Origin: Streptomyces sp. NBC_00683
GTDB lineage: Bacteria > Actinomycetota > Actinomycetes > Streptomycetales > Streptomycetaceae
Direction of reading: 5' to 3'
Length of the DNA: 64,000 bases
NCBI RefSeq assembly: GCF_036226745.1
Contig: NZ_CP109013.1
Span: forward strand, 2,976,001-3,040,000
Shown here: piece by piece, positions 16,382-26,205 of the stretch
How positions within the stretch are numbered: position 1 is the stretch's first letter
Layout of the letters: each line of letters opens with the position of its first letter
Made by a program: the position numbers and the translations under genes
Notes under the pieces: generated by a model
Seen by the model: only the letters and a program-made list of their open reading frames with translations
Database searches by the model: none
Told to the model about the DNA's origin: nothing

Positions 16382-18811
16382 CTACGCCGCAGCCGGGATC
16401 CTCTCCTCGGCCCCGACCGACGCCGGGGCGAGCGCGATCTCCAGCACCTGGCGGACATCGGTGACCGGGTGGACCTCCAGGGTGTCGAGGACCTCGGCCG
16501 GGACGTCGTCCAGGTCGGCCTCGTTCCGCTTGGGGATCACCACCGTGGTGATGCCCGCCCGGTGCGCGGCCAGCAGCTTCTGCTTCAGACCGCCGATCGG
16601 CAGCACCCGTCCCGTCAGCGACACCTCACCGGTCATCGCCACATCCGTCCGGACGAGCCGCCCGGAGAGCAGCGAGGCCAGCGCCGTCGTCATCGTGATG
16701 CCGGCACTCGGGCCGTCCTTGGGAACGGCGCCCGCCGGGAAGTGGATGTGCGCGCCGCGGTCCTTCAGGTCCGCGACCGGCAGTTCCAGCTCCGCGCCGT
16801 GCGACCGCAGGAAGCTCAGCGCGATCTGGGCGGACTCCTTCATCACGTCGCCGAGCTGACCGGTGAGGGTCAGTCCAGACGCCCCGGTCTCCGGGTCGGC
16901 CAGCGACGCCTCGACGAACAGCACGTCGCCGCCCGCCCCGGTCACCGCGAGCCCGGTGGCCACGCCCGGCACCGCGGTGCGGCGCTCGGCCGGGACCTGG
17001 GCGGACTCGGGAACGTGGTGGGGGCGTCCGATCAGGCCCCGCAGATCCTCGTCGGTCACCGTGAACGGGAGCTCCCGGTCGCCCAGTTCGTGCTGGGCCG
17101 CGACCTTGCGGAGCAGCCGTGCGACCGCCCGCTCCAGGTTCCGCACCCCGGCCTCCCTCGTGTACTCGCCGGCCAGCTTGCGCAGCGCCGACTCGTCGAG
17201 GCTCACCTCGTCCTTCTCCAGTCCGGCCCGCTCCAGCTGGCGCGGGAGCAGGTGGTCACGGGCGATGACGACCTTTTCGTCCTCGGTGTAGCCGTCCAGC
17301 CTGACCAGCTCCATGCGGTCGAGCAGGGCTTCCGGGATGGCTTCGAGCACGTTCGCCGTGGCCAGGAACACCACGTCGCTGAGGTCGAGTTCGACCTCCA
17401 GGTAGTGGTCGCGGAAGGTGTGGTTCTGCGCCGGGTCGAGCACTTCGAGCAGGGCGGCGGCCGGGTCGCCCCGGAAGTCCGAGCCGACCTTGTCGATCTC
17501 GTCGAGCAGGACGACCGGGTTCATCGAACCGGCCTCCTTGATGGCGCGGACGATGCGTCCCGGGAGCGCGCCGACGTACGTACGCCGGTGGCCGCGGATC
17601 TCCGCCTCGTCCCGGACACCGCCGAGTGCGACGCGGACGAACTTGCGGCCCATGGCGTGCGCCACGGACTCACCGAGCGAGGTCTTGCCCACCCCGGGCG
17701 GACCGACCAGCGCCAGCACGGCACCGCCGCGCCGCCCGCCGACCACACCGAGTCCGCGGTCGGCACGCCGCTTGCGCACCGCGAGGTACTCGGTGATGCG
17801 CTCCTTCACGTCCTGCAGGCCCGCGTGCTCCGCGTCCAGGATCTCCTGGGCACCCCTGATGTCGTACGCGTCCTCGGTCCGCTCGGTCCACGGCAGTTCC
17901 AGGACGGTGTCCAGCCAGGTGCGGATCCAGGAGCCCTCGGGGCTCTGGTCGGACGCGCGCTCCAGCTTCTCGACCTCCTTGAGTGCGGCCTCGCGGACGT
18001 TCCCGGGAAGCTCGGCGGCCTCGACGCGCGCCCGGTAGTCGTCGGACTCGTCCTCCGGATCACCGTTGAGCTCGGAGAGCTCCTTGCGTACGGCGTCGAG
18101 CTGGCGCCGCAGCAGGAATTCGCGCTGCTGCTTGTCGACGCCCTCCTGGACGTCCTTGGCGATGGATTCGGCGACGTCCTGTTCGGCGAGGTGCTCGCCG
18201 AGCCACTGGACGGCGAGCTTGAGCCGGGCGACCGCGTCCACGGTCTCCAGCAGCTGGACCTTCTGGGCGGTGGTGAGGAAGGGCGAGTAGCCGGAATTGT
18301 CGGCGAGAGCCGAGATGTCCTCGATCTGCTGCACCCGGTCCACGACCTGCCAGGCGCCGCGCTTCTTCAGCCAGCTGGTGGCGAGCGCCTTGTACTCCTT
18401 GGCGAGTTCGGCGGCGGAGCCGGGCAGAGGATCGGGCAGGGACACGTCGATCCGCGTGCCCTCCACCCACAGCGCTCCGCCGGGCCCGCTGGTCCCGGCA
18501 CCGATCCGTACCCGGTCACGGGCGCGGATGAGCGCGCCCGGGTCCCCGTCCGAGAGCCGCCCGACCTGCTCGACGGTTCCGAGGACACCGGTCCCCGTGT
18601 AGTTCCCGTCGATACGGGGGACGAGCAGCACCTCGGGCTTGCCGCCGCCGGGACGCGCGACGGCCTGGGCCGCCTCGACGGCGGCACGTACTTCCGCATC
18701 CGACAGATCGAGCGGCACCACCATTCCGGGAAGCACGACCTCGTCGTCGAGCGGCAGCACGGGCAGGTCGATCGGCGTGAACGCCTGGGACGCATTGGAC
18801 TCAGCAGTCAT
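16382..18811 (-). CDS. lon: ATP-dependent endopeptidase Lon
   Basis: An 809-residue LonA protease. The N-terminal substrate domain starts PIDLPVLPLDDEVVLPGMVVPL. The AAA+ module has Walker A GPPGVGKTS near residue 370 and Walker B VVLLDEIDK. The protease domain has the Ser-Lys dyad PKDGPSAG (Ser about 697) and the Lys in GLKQKLLAA. It hexamerises and degrades unfolded and regulatory proteins in the cytoplasm. The ATG at 18811 is chosen over an in-frame one at 18832 because AAGGGGAG lies just upstream of it. A ClgR-like box about 75 bp upstream suggests co-regulation with clp genes, as described for S. lividans lon. Confidence 0.96.
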   Translation of the reverse strand: MTAESNASQAFTPIDLPVLPLDDEVVLPGMVVPLDLSDAEVRAAVEAAQAVARPGGGKPEVLLVPRIDGNYTGTGVLGTVEQVGRLSDGDPGALIRARDRVRIGAGTSGPGGALWVEGTRIDVSLPDPLPGSAAELAKEYKALATSWLKKRGAWQVVDRVQQIEDISALADNSGYSPFLTTAQKVQLLETVDAVARLKLAVQWLGEHLAEQDVAESIAKDVQEGVDKQQREFLLRRQLDAVRKELSELNGDPEDESDDYRARVEAAELPGNVREAALKEVEKLERASDQSPEGSWIRTWLDTVLELPWTERTEDAYDIRGAQEILDAEHAGLQDVKERITEYLAVRKRRADRGLGVVGGRRGGAVLALVGPPGVGKTSLGESVAHAMGRKFVRVALGGVRDEAEIRGHRRTYVGALPGRIVRAIKEAGSMNPVVLLDEIDKVGSDFRGDPAAALLEVLDPAQNHTFRDHYLEVELDLSDVVFLATANVLEAIPEALLDRMELVRLDGYTEDEKVVIARDHLLPRQLERAGLEKDEVSLDESALRKLAGEYTREAGVRNLERAVARLLRKVAAQHELGDRELPFTVTDEDLRGLIGRPHHVPESAQVPAERRTAVPGVATGLAVTGAGGDVLFVEASLADPETGASGLTLTGQLGDVMKESAQIALSFLRSHGAELELPVADLKDRGAHIHFPAGAVPKDGPSAGITMTTALASLLSGRLVRTDVAMTGEVSLTGRVLPIGGLKQKLLAAHRAGITTVVIPKRNEADLDDVPAEVLDTLEVHPVTDVRQVLEIALAPASVGAEERIPAAA

Positions 18812-19134
18812 GATCTCCCCTTCGGCAGGCAAGTTGAGTTATGTGGACTCAATGCTCCTGCGCTGCCGAATGTTCCCCACCGTGCGTTCGCTCTCAGCGA
18901 TCACCCTGGGGCCCTGCCCCCGCACCGGGGCCCGCAGGCCGTACGGCGCCTGCCTCTACGCCAGCATTCCGCGTGGCACCCCCATTCCCGACGGGCTGCG
19001 TTCGGGCGGCGGAATCGAACGCCGCGTCCGACCGGGCGGGAGCGTGAAACTGGCGGAAATCGGCTGGTCCCGGTGGCGGCACCTGGGGATGATGGACCGG
19101 CCGACCGCCCTGCCGCCGACCGGAGACCACCCAC
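18812..19134. other. Divergent intergenic region (323 bp) between lon and the spermidine-synthase-like gene
   Basis: No supported gene. Apart from the ClgR-like box at 18886-18902 I see no clear -35/-10 pair, repeat or RNA structure. Confidence 0.5.
18886..18902. promoter_or_regulatory. ClgR-like binding site upstream of lon
   Basis: GTTCGC-TCTCA-GCGATC on the plus strand fits the GTTCGC-N5-GCG motif known for ClgR at clpP1, clpC and lon in Streptomyces (motif from memory). It is about 75 bp upstream of the lon start, a sensible activator distance. Confidence 0.55.
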
Positions 19135-19818
19135 ATGTCCGTCACAGACGCCCACCGCCCCGTCACGCTCGACCGGCGCGAAGGGCCCTACGGCGAAGTC
19201 GTCCTGCGGGAGCGCGGCGACGACTTCGAGATCATCGCCAACGGCTGCTTCCTCATGGACACCTCCGACGGGCGCTCCGAGCGGCTGCTGATCGACGCGG
19301 CGCTCGACGCGCTGCCCGACGGGCGGCCGGACCCTGCCGTGCTCATCGGCGGGCTCGGCGTCGGCTTCTCGCTGGTTCGCGCGGCGGCCGGCGAGCGGTG
19401 GGGACGGATCGTGGTCGTCGAGCGGGAGCAGGCGATCGTGGACTGGCACCTGGAGGGGCCGCTCGGCCGGATCTCGGGTGCCGCCCTCGCCGATCCGCGG
19501 ACCGAGATCCTCCGTACGGACCTCGTCGAGCACCTCCTCACGACCACGGAGCGTTACGACGCCTTGTGCCTGGATATCGACAACGGGCCCGACTGGACCG
19601 TCACGGAGGACAACGGAAGCCTCTATTCACCGGCCGGTCTCGCGGCCTGCCTGGCACGCCTGACGCCCGGCGGAGTCCTGGCCGTGTGGTCTGCGCAGCC
19701 GTCCGCGGACTTCGAGAAAGCCTTGCGGAATGCCGGATTCCACGCGGTACGGACCGAAGAAGTAGCCGTTGCCCGAGGTGTGCCCGACGTGGTCCATCTC
19801 GCACTCCGGAGTGTCTGA
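19135..19818 (+). CDS. Spermidine synthase-like SAM-binding protein
   Basis: A 227-residue class I methyltransferase-fold protein of the spermidine-synthase type. AVLIGGLGVGFSLVRAA is the glycine-rich nucleotide motif, VVVEREQAIVDWH supplies the acidic end of strand 2, and YDALCLDIDNGPDW is the family's catalytic-loop region. PAGLAACLARLTPGGVLAVWSA follows as the post-motif helix. Bacterial members often act as polyamine-type aminopropyl or methyl transferases, and many are uncharacterised. The key Asp-Asp pair of true spermidine synthases is only partly conserved (DIDNG), so the substrate is open. It stands alone, divergent from lon. Confidence 0.75.
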   Translation: MSVTDAHRPVTLDRREGPYGEVVLRERGDDFEIIANGCFLMDTSDGRSERLLIDAALDALPDGRPDPAVLIGGLGVGFSLVRAAAGERWGRIVVVEREQAIVDWHLEGPLGRISGAALADPRTEILRTDLVEHLLTTTERYDALCLDIDNGPDWTVTEDNGSLYSPAGLAACLARLTPGGVLAVWSAQPSADFEKALRNAGFHAVRTEEVAVARGVPDVVHLALRSV

Positions 19819-20049
19819 ACCCCCACCCGGTATCCACAGCCCCGGTATCCCACGGGCCAAGCGGCACAAGGCCGACGAACCGCCTCTCCCGCGGAGGTAA
19901 CACCTTCACCTCGGTCAACACCCTGCGTAGCCGGGAGCCGTCTTCTGCCTTTACGCTCTGACCGGCACAAGGGATCACCCACGAAATCCACAAGCGATAA
20001 CCGTGCCTCCGGGGGAATGGCCTCCGCGAGAACGGGCAGGGGCGGGGCG

Positions 20050-20787
20050 ATGGAACAGACACACACCACCCACAACGGCGTCGCGGCCACCCCCGGGGCT
20101 CAGCGCCGGGTCCTGGTGGTCGAGGACGACGCGACAATCGTCGACGCCATTTCCGCCCGTCTGCGGGCCGAGGGCTTTCTGGTGCAGACCGCACTGGACG
20201 GGCCGGCGGCCGTGGATGCGGCCGAGGCCTGGCAGCCCGATCTGATGGTGCTCGACATCATGCTTCCCGGCTTCGACGGCCTGGAGGTCTGCCGCCGTGT
20301 GCAGGCCCAGCGCCCCGTGCCGGTGCTGATGCTCACCGCACGCGACGACGAGACCGACATGCTGGTCGGGCTCGGGGTCGGCGCCGACGACTACATGACC
20401 AAGCCGTTCTCCATGCGTGAGCTGGCGGCGCGGGTGCACGTCCTGCTGCGGCGGGTGGAGCGGGCCGCGCTGGCCGCCGTCACCCCGCGCAGCGGCATCC
20501 TGCGTCTCGGCGAGCTGGAGATCGACCACGCGCAGCGCCGGGTCCGCGTGCGCGCCGACGACGTCCACCTGACGCCGACCGAGTTCGACCTGCTGGTCTG
20601 CCTGGCCAACACACCGCGCGCGGTGCTGTCCCGGGAACAGTTGCTGGCAGAGGTGTGGGACTGGGCGGACGCCTCGGGCACCCGCACGGTCGACAGCCAC
20701 ATCAAGGCGCTGCGCCGGAAGATCGGCGCGGAGCGGATCCGTACGGTGCACGGCGTCGGTTACGCCCTGGAGACTCCCGCGCCATGA
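20050..20787 (+). CDS. OmpR-family response regulator
   Basis: A 245-residue two-component regulator. The receiver domain (about 20-135) shows VLVVEDD, the phospho-acceptor in LMVLDIMLPG, LTARDD and the Lys in DDYMTKPFSMRELAARV. The C-terminal winged helix has LTPTEFDLLVCLANTPRAVLSREQLL and TVDSHIKALRRKIG. It would bind DNA when phosphorylated by the kinase whose gene overlaps its stop codon by 4 bp (ATGA). Start uncertain: the ATG at 20050 has a GGGGCGGGG stretch upstream; an in-frame ATG at 20017 would add 11 residues. Confidence 0.92.
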   Translation: MEQTHTTHNGVAATPGAQRRVLVVEDDATIVDAISARLRAEGFLVQTALDGPAAVDAAEAWQPDLMVLDIMLPGFDGLEVCRRVQAQRPVPVLMLTARDDETDMLVGLGVGADDYMTKPFSMRELAARVHVLLRRVERAALAAVTPRSGILRLGELEIDHAQRRVRVRADDVHLTPTEFDLLVCLANTPRAVLSREQLLAEVWDWADASGTRTVDSHIKALRRKIGAERIRTVHGVGYALETPAP

Positions 20788-21860
20788 CGCGGCCCGGCTC
20801 CGGACTGCGGCCCTTCTCGATCAAGGCCAAGCTGGGCACGCTCGTCGTGGTCTCGGTGTTCATCACGACGGGTCTGCTGATCGTCGCACTGCGCACCAGG
20901 ACCGAATTCAGGTTCATCACGGTCTTCTCCGTGATCGCCACGCTGCTGATCACCCAGTTCGTGGCCCACGGCCTGACCGCGCCGCTGGACGAGATGAGAG
21001 CTGTCGCCAGATCGATCTCGCACGGCGACTACACGAGACGCGTGAGCGGCGCCGGACGCCGTGACGAGCTCGGTGACCTGGCGCAGACGATCAACCGCAT
21101 GGCGGACGACCTGGAGGCAGAGGACCGGCACCGCAAGGAGCTGGTGGCCAACGTCTCGCACGAGTTGCGCACCCCCATCGCGGCGCTGAGAGCCGTGCTG
21201 GAGAACGTGGTGGACGGGGTGTCCGCCGCCGATCCCGAGACGATGCGTACGGCCCTGAAGCAGACCGAGCGCCTCGGCAGGCTGGTGGAGACGCTGCTGG
21301 ACCTCTCACGGCTGGACAACGGCGTGGTGACGCTGAAGGCCCGCCGCTTCGAGGTGTGGCCCTACCTGTCGGGGGTCCTCAAGGAGGCGAACCTCGCGGC
21401 CTCGCACCGCAGGCTCTCCTCGGGCTCCGGCAACCACTCCCGTACGGACGTCCATCTGCACCTCGATGTCTCGCCGCCGGAGCTGACGGCGCACGCGGAC
21501 GCGGAACGGCTGCACCAGGTGGTCGCCAATCTCATCGACAACGCGGTCAAGCACAGCCCTCCGCACGGCCGGGTCACGGTGCTGGCCCGGCGCGGGGACT
21601 ACCCCGAGTCGCTCGAACTGGAGGTCGTCGACGAGGGCCCCGGTATTCCGGAGGCGGAGCGCCACCGGGTCTTCGAGCGCTTCAACCGCGGCCAGGCTCC
21701 CTACCCGCACGGCTCAGGCAACGACGGCGGTACGGGGCTGGGGCTGGCGATCGCCCGCTGGGCGGTGGATCTGCACGGCGGTCATATCGGCGTGGCCGAA
21801 TCAGCCCGCGGATGCCGGATCCAGGTCACTCTTCCGGGGACATCTCAGTTCCGCAGTTGA
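20784..21860 (+). CDS. Sensor histidine kinase with very short extracytoplasmic loop
   Basis: A 358-residue kinase. Two N-terminal spans (about 16-36, VVVSVFITTGLLIVAL; and 44-62, FITVFSVIATLLITQFVA) are joined by only about seven residues, so there is essentially no outside sensor domain. A HAMP domain follows (LTAPLDEMRAVARSISHGDYTRRV), then HisKA with the phospho-acceptor in VSHELRTP, N-box LIDNAVKH, G1 DEGPGI and G2 GGTGLGLAIA. It likely senses within the membrane, as intramembrane-sensing kinases do, or via a partner protein. It is translationally coupled to the response regulator gene. Confidence 0.92.
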   Translation: MTRPGSGLRPFSIKAKLGTLVVVSVFITTGLLIVALRTRTEFRFITVFSVIATLLITQFVAHGLTAPLDEMRAVARSISHGDYTRRVSGAGRRDELGDLAQTINRMADDLEAEDRHRKELVANVSHELRTPIAALRAVLENVVDGVSAADPETMRTALKQTERLGRLVETLLDLSRLDNGVVTLKARRFEVWPYLSGVLKEANLAASHRRLSSGSGNHSRTDVHLHLDVSPPELTAHADAERLHQVVANLIDNAVKHSPPHGRVTVLARRGDYPESLELEVVDEGPGIPEAERHRVFERFNRGQAPYPHGSGNDGGTGLGLAIARWAVDLHGGHIGVAESARGCRIQVTLPGTSQFRS

Positions 21861-22119
21861 CCTAGAGTTCGAACCGGAAGGCGGCGTTCTACGCTGCGGC
21901 CCTGAAAGAGATACGGTCCAAGGGGCCGTGTCCACGGCCTCGCGTACCCGAAGTGCAGCGGAACCCCGCTTGTTTCCCGCCATTTCATGCGCCGAAACCC
22001 GGCTTCCGATGTGATGTGCACGACGAAGACCGGCCCGGCCTGCACGTAACGGCTGGGGAGGCGTAGCCTTGATTTCCGCTGTCCATCACCTTGTGAAGCG
22101 GAAGAGGGCGGTTGCCGCC

Positions 22120-25100
22120 GTGTCGTCTCAGTCCCCCAGTAACTCGAGCATCTCGACCGATCAAGAAGCAGGCTCCGGGTCCAACCCGGCGGCCGCATTC
22201 GGCCCCAATGAGTGGCTTGTCGACGAGATCTACCAGCAGTACCTCCAGGACCCCAGTTCGGTCGATCGCGCCTGGTGGGACTTCTTCGCCGACTACAAGC
22301 CGGGCACGTCCGGCACGGCGGACAAGCCCGGCCCCGCAGCCGCGGGGGCTGCGGTGACCCCGGCTCCCGCCGCGACCACCGTCAACAACGCCGTTCCGGC
22401 CGAGCCGGTGGCGAAGGCCCCGGCCACGGCCGCGGTGCCCGCACCCGCCGCTCCGGCGCCGAAGGCGGCGGCCCCTGCTCCGGCAGCGCCCGCCCCGGCG
22501 AAGGCAGCGCCCGCGAAGGCCGCACCGGCGCCCGCCAAGGCCGCCGAGGCGACCGAGGCTCCGGCCGGCCCGGAGTACGTGACGCTGCGCGGCCCCTCGG
22601 CCGCCGTCGCGAAGAACATGAACGCCTCGCTGGAGCTGCCGACGGCCACGTCCGTCCGCGCCGTTCCGGTGAAGCTGCTCTTCGACAACCGCATCGTCAT
22701 CAACAACCACCTCAAGCGGGCCCGCGGCGGGAAGATCTCCTTCACCCACCTCATCGGCTACGCGATGGTGCAGGCCCTCAAGGCCATGCCGTCGATGAAC
22801 CACTCCTTCGCGGTCAAGGACGGCAAGCCGACCCTGGTCAAGCCGGAGCACATCAACCTCGGCCTGGCCATCGACCTGGTGAAGCCGAACGGCGACCGCC
22901 AGCTGGTCGTCGCGGCCATCAAGAAGGCCGAGACGCTCAACTTCTTCGAGTTCTGGCAGGCGTACGAGGACATCGTCCGCCGCGCCCGTGTCGGCAAGCT
23001 CGGCATGGACGACTTCTCCGGGGTCACCGCCTCGCTGACCAACCCCGGCGGCATCGGCACCGTTCACTCGGTGCCCCGCCTGATGCCCGGACAGGGCCTC
23101 ATCATGGGCGTCGGCGCGATGGACTACCCGGCGGAGTTCCAGGGCACCTCGCAGGACACCCTGAACAAGCTGGGCATCTCGAAGGTCATGACGCTGACCT
23201 CGACGTACGACCACCGGGTCATCCAGGGCGCCGCGTCCGGCGAGTTCCTGCGTGTCCTGTCCCAGCTCCTGCTCGGCGAGAACGACTTCTACGACGAGAT
23301 CTTCAAGGCGCTGCGCATCCCCTACGAGCCGGTCCGCTGGCTCAAGGACATCGACGCCTCGCACGACGACGACGTCACCAAGGCCGCACGGGTCTTCGAG
23401 CTGATCCACTCCTACCGGGTCCGCGGCCACGTCATGGCCGACACCGACCCGCTGGAGTACCGCCAGCGCAAGCACCCCGACCTGGACATCAACGAGCACG
23501 GCCTCACCCTGTGGGACCTGGAGCGGGACTTCGCGGTCGGCGGTTTCGCCGGGCAGACGCTGATGAAGCTCCGCGACATCCTCGGTGTGCTGCGTGAGTC
23601 GTACTGCCGCACGACCGGCATCGAGTTCATGCACATCCAGGACCCGAAGGAGCGCAAGTGGCTCCAGGACCGGGTGGAGCGTCCGCGCCCCGCGCCGGAG
23701 CGCGAGGAGCAGCTGCGGATCCTGCGCCGTCTGAACGCCGCGGAGGCCTTCGAGACGTTCCTGCAGACCAAGTACGTCGGCCAGAAGCGGTTCTCGCTGG
23801 AGGGCGGCGAGTCCGTCATCCCGCTGCTCGACGCGGTCATCGACTCGGCCGCCGAGGCGCGCCTCGACGAGGTCGTCATCGGTATGGCCCACCGCGGCCG
23901 GCTGAACGTCCTGGCGAACATCGTCGGCAAGTCGTACGCGCAGATCTTCCGGGAGTTCGAGGGCAACCTCGACCCGCGGTCGATGCACGGCTCCGGCGAC
24001 GTCAAGTACCACCTTGGCGCCGAGGGCACCTTCACCGGTCTGGACGGCGAGCAGATCAAGGTCTCGCTGGCCGCCAACCCCTCGCACCTGGAGGCGGTCG
24101 ACCCGGTTCTCGAGGGCATCGCCCGCGCCAAGCAGGACATCATCAACAAGGCCGGCACGGACTTCACGGTCCTGCCCGTCGCGCTCCACGGCGACGCGGC
24201 CTTCGCGGGCCAGGGCGTCGTCGCCGAGACGCTCAACATGTCGCAGCTGCGCGGCTACCGCACCGGCGGCACGGTCCACGTCGTCATCAACAACCAGGTC
24301 GGCTTCACCGCCGCCCCGGAGGCGTCGCGCTCCTCGATGTACGCCACTGACGTGGCGCGCATGATCGAGGCGCCGATCATCCACGTCAACGGTGACGACC
24401 CGGAGGCCGTGGTCCGCGTCGCGCGGCTCGCCTTCGAGTACCGGCAGACGTTCAACAAGGACGTCGTCATCGACCTCATCTGCTACCGCCGCCGCGGTCA
24501 CAACGAGGGCGACAACCCGGAGTTCACCAACCCGCAGATGTACACCCTGATCGACAAGAAGCGCTCGGTGCGCAAGCTCTACACCGAGTCCCTCATCGGT
24601 CGCGGCGACATCACGCTGGAGGAGGCCGAGCAGGCGCTCCAGGACTTCCAGGGCCAGCTGGAGAAGGTCTTCGCGGAGGTCCGCGAAGCCACCTCCGCGC
24701 CGTCCCAGCCGCATGTCCCGGACGTCCAGGCCGAGTTCCCGGTGGCGGTGAACACCGCGGTCTCCTCGGAGGTCGTGAAGCTGATCGCCGAGTCCCAGGT
24801 CAACATCCCCGACGGGATCACCGTCCACCCGCGTCTGATGCCGCAGATGCAGCGCCGCGCGGCCTCGGTGGACAACGGCACGATCGACTGGGGCATGGGC
24901 GAGACCCTGGCCATCGGATCGCTGCTGATGGAGGGCACTCCGGTCCGGCTCGCCGGCCAGGACACCCGCCGCGGCACGTTCGGCCAGCGCCACGCGGTCC
25001 TCGTCGACCAGAAGACCGGCGAGGACTACACCCCGCTGCTCTACCTCTCCGACGACCAGGCCCGTTACAACGTCTACGACTCGCTGCTCAGCGAGTACGC

Positions 25101-25932
25101 GGCGATGGGCTTCGAGTACGGCTACTCGCTGGCCCGCCCGGAGTCGCTGGTCATCTGGGAGGCCCAGTTCGGTGACTTCGTCAACGGCGCGCAGACGGTC
25201 GTGGACGAGTTCATCTCCTCGGCCGAGCAGAAGTGGGGCCAGACGTCCGGCGTCACGCTGCTGCTGCCGCACGGTTACGAGGGCCAGGGCCCGGACCACT
25301 CGTCCGCCCGCCCGGAGCGCTTCCTGCAGATGTGCGCGCAGGACAACATGACGGTCGCGATGCCGACCCTGCCGTCGAACTACTTCCACCTCCTCCGGTG
25401 GCAGGTGCACAACCCGCACCACAAGCCGCTGATCGTCTTCACGCCGAAGTCGATGCTCCGTCTCAAGGCGGCGGCGTCGAAGGCCGAGGAGTTCACCACC
25501 GGCGGCTTCCGTCCGGTGATCGGCGACGAGTCGGTCAAGGCCGAAGCGGTCCGCAAGGTCGTCTTCTGCGCCGGCAAGCTCTACTACGACCTGGACGCCG
25601 AGCGCGAGAAGCGTGGCGACACGGAGACGGCGATCATCCGTCTGGAGCGCCTGTACCCGCTGCCGGGTGCGGAGATCCAGGCCGAGATCGCCAAGTACCC
25701 GAACGCGGAGAAGTACCTCTGGGCCCAGGAGGAGCCGGCCAACCAGGGTGCGTGGCCGTTCATCGCGCTCAACCTGATCGACCACCTGGACCTGGCCGTC
25801 GGCGCCGATGTGCCGCACGGTGAGCGCCTGCGCCGTATCTCGCGCCGGCACGGCTCGTCCCCGGCGGTCGGTTCGGCCAAGCGTCACCAGGCCGAGCAGA
25901 CCCAGCTGGTCAACGAGGTCTTCGAGGCCTGA
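22120..25932 (+). CDS. kgd: Multifunctional 2-oxoglutarate metabolism enzyme (E1o/E2o fusion)
   Basis: A roughly 1270-residue actinobacterial fusion of 2-oxoglutarate dehydrogenase/decarboxylase. An N-terminal E1o docking segment ([27 protein letters not shown]) is followed by an Ala/Pro/Lys linker. Then comes an E2-type acyltransferase domain (ending [19 protein letters not shown]) without a lipoyl domain. The thiamine-diphosphate E1 domain follows ([39 protein letters not shown]). It feeds the TCA cycle, and in mycobacteria the homologue is controlled by the FHA protein GarA. The start is taken at GTG 22120, the usual N-terminus as I recall it. A TTG at 22069 with a stronger GGGGAGG site would add 17 basic residues. 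Confidence 0.94.
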   Translation: MSSQSPSNSSISTDQEAGSGSNPAAAFGPNEWLVDEIYQQYLQDPSSVDRAWWDFFADYKPGTSGTADKPGPAAAGAAVTPAPAATTVNNAVPAEPVAKAPATAAVPAPAAPAPKAAAPAPAAPAPAKAAPAKAAPAPAKAAEATEAPAGPEYVTLRGPSAAVAKNMNASLELPTATSVRAVPVKLLFDNRIVINNHLKRARGGKISFTHLIGYAMVQALKAMPSMNHSFAVKDGKPTLVKPEHINLGLAIDLVKPNGDRQLVVAAIKKAETLNFFEFWQAYEDIVRRARVGKLGMDDFSGVTASLTNPGGIGTVHSVPRLMPGQGLIMGVGAMDYPAEFQGTSQDTLNKLGISKVMTLTSTYDHRVIQGAASGEFLRVLSQLLLGENDFYDEIFKALRIPYEPVRWLKDIDASHDDDVTKAARVFELIHSYRVRGHVMADTDPLEYRQRKHPDLDINEHGLTLWDLERDFAVGGFAGQTLMKLRDILGVLRESYCRTTGIEFMHIQDPKERKWLQDRVERPRPAPEREEQLRILRRLNAAEAFETFLQTKYVGQKRFSLEGGESVIPLLDAVIDSAAEARLDEVVIGMAHRGRLNVLANIVGKSYAQIFREFEGNLDPRSMHGSGDVKYHLGAEGTFTGLDGEQIKVSLAANPSHLEAVDPVLEGIARAKQDIINKAGTDFTVLPVALHGDAAFAGQGVVAETLNMSQLRGYRTGGTVHVVINNQVGFTAAPEASRSSMYATDVARMIEAPIIHVNGDDPEAVVRVARLAFEYRQTFNKDVVIDLICYRRRGHNEGDNPEFTNPQMYTLIDKKRSVRKLYTESLIGRGDITLEEAEQALQDFQGQLEKVFAEVREATSAPSQPHVPDVQAEFPVAVNTAVSSEVVKLIAESQVNIPDGITVHPRLMPQMQRRAASVDNGTIDWGMGETLAIGSLLMEGTPVRLAGQDTRRGTFGQRHAVLVDQKTGEDYTPLLYLSDDQARYNVYDSLLSEYAAMGFEYGYSLARPESLVIWEAQFGDFVNGAQTVVDEFISSAEQKWGQTSGVTLLLPHGYEGQGPDHSSARPERFLQMCAQDNMTVAMPTLPSNYFHLLRWQVHNPHHKPLIVFTPKSMLRLKAAASKAEEFTTGGFRPVIGDESVKAEAVRKVVFCAGKLYYDLDAEREKRGDTETAIIRLERLYPLPGAEIQAEIAKYPNAEKYLWAQEEPANQGAWPFIALNLIDHLDLAVGADVPHGERLRRISRRHGSSPAVGSAKRHQAEQTQLVNEVFEA

Positions 25933-25953
25933 CCGGCTGCTGTACGCACCGTC

Positions 25954-25992
25954 GGTGCCCGGTCCCGCGAGATCATCGCGGGGCCGGGCACC
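25954..25992 (+). terminator. Strong terminator after kgd
   Basis: A 17-bp stem (25954-25970 with 25976-25992; one G-U pair) with loop GATCA, 21 bp after the kgd stop. Confidence 0.8.
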
Positions 25993-26022
25993 GCGGCGTT
26001 CCGGCCTCGTTATTCTGGTCGC

Positions 26023-26205
26023 ATGTACTTCACGGACCGTGGCATCGAGGAACTTGAGAAGCGGCGCGGCGAGGAGGAAGTCACCTTCGAGTGGCTCGCC
26101 GAGCAGCTGCGTACGTTCGTCGACCTCAACCCCGACTTCGAGGTTCCTGTCGAGCGCCTGGCGACCTGGCTGGCCCGGCTGGACGACGAGGACGAGGACG
26201 AGTAG
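26023..26205 (+). CDS. DUF6104-type small acidic protein
   Basis: A 60-residue protein, MYFTDRGIEELEKRRGEEEV then VTFEWLAEQLRTFVDLNPDFEVPVERLATWLARL, ending in a run of Asp/Glu. I recognise it as the short DUF6104 family of streptomycetes; no function is known. TATTCT lies six bases before the ATG, a leaderless-type promoter. Its stop codon directly abuts the stop of the convergent gene (no gap). Confidence 0.8.
   Translation: MYFTDRGIEELEKRRGEEEVTFEWLAEQLRTFVDLNPDFEVPVERLATWLARLDDEDEDE

Noticed and set aside
21985..25887. Minus-strand 1300-codon frame antisense to kgd
   Set aside because: Shadow of the strongly biased kgd gene, with no recognisable domain.
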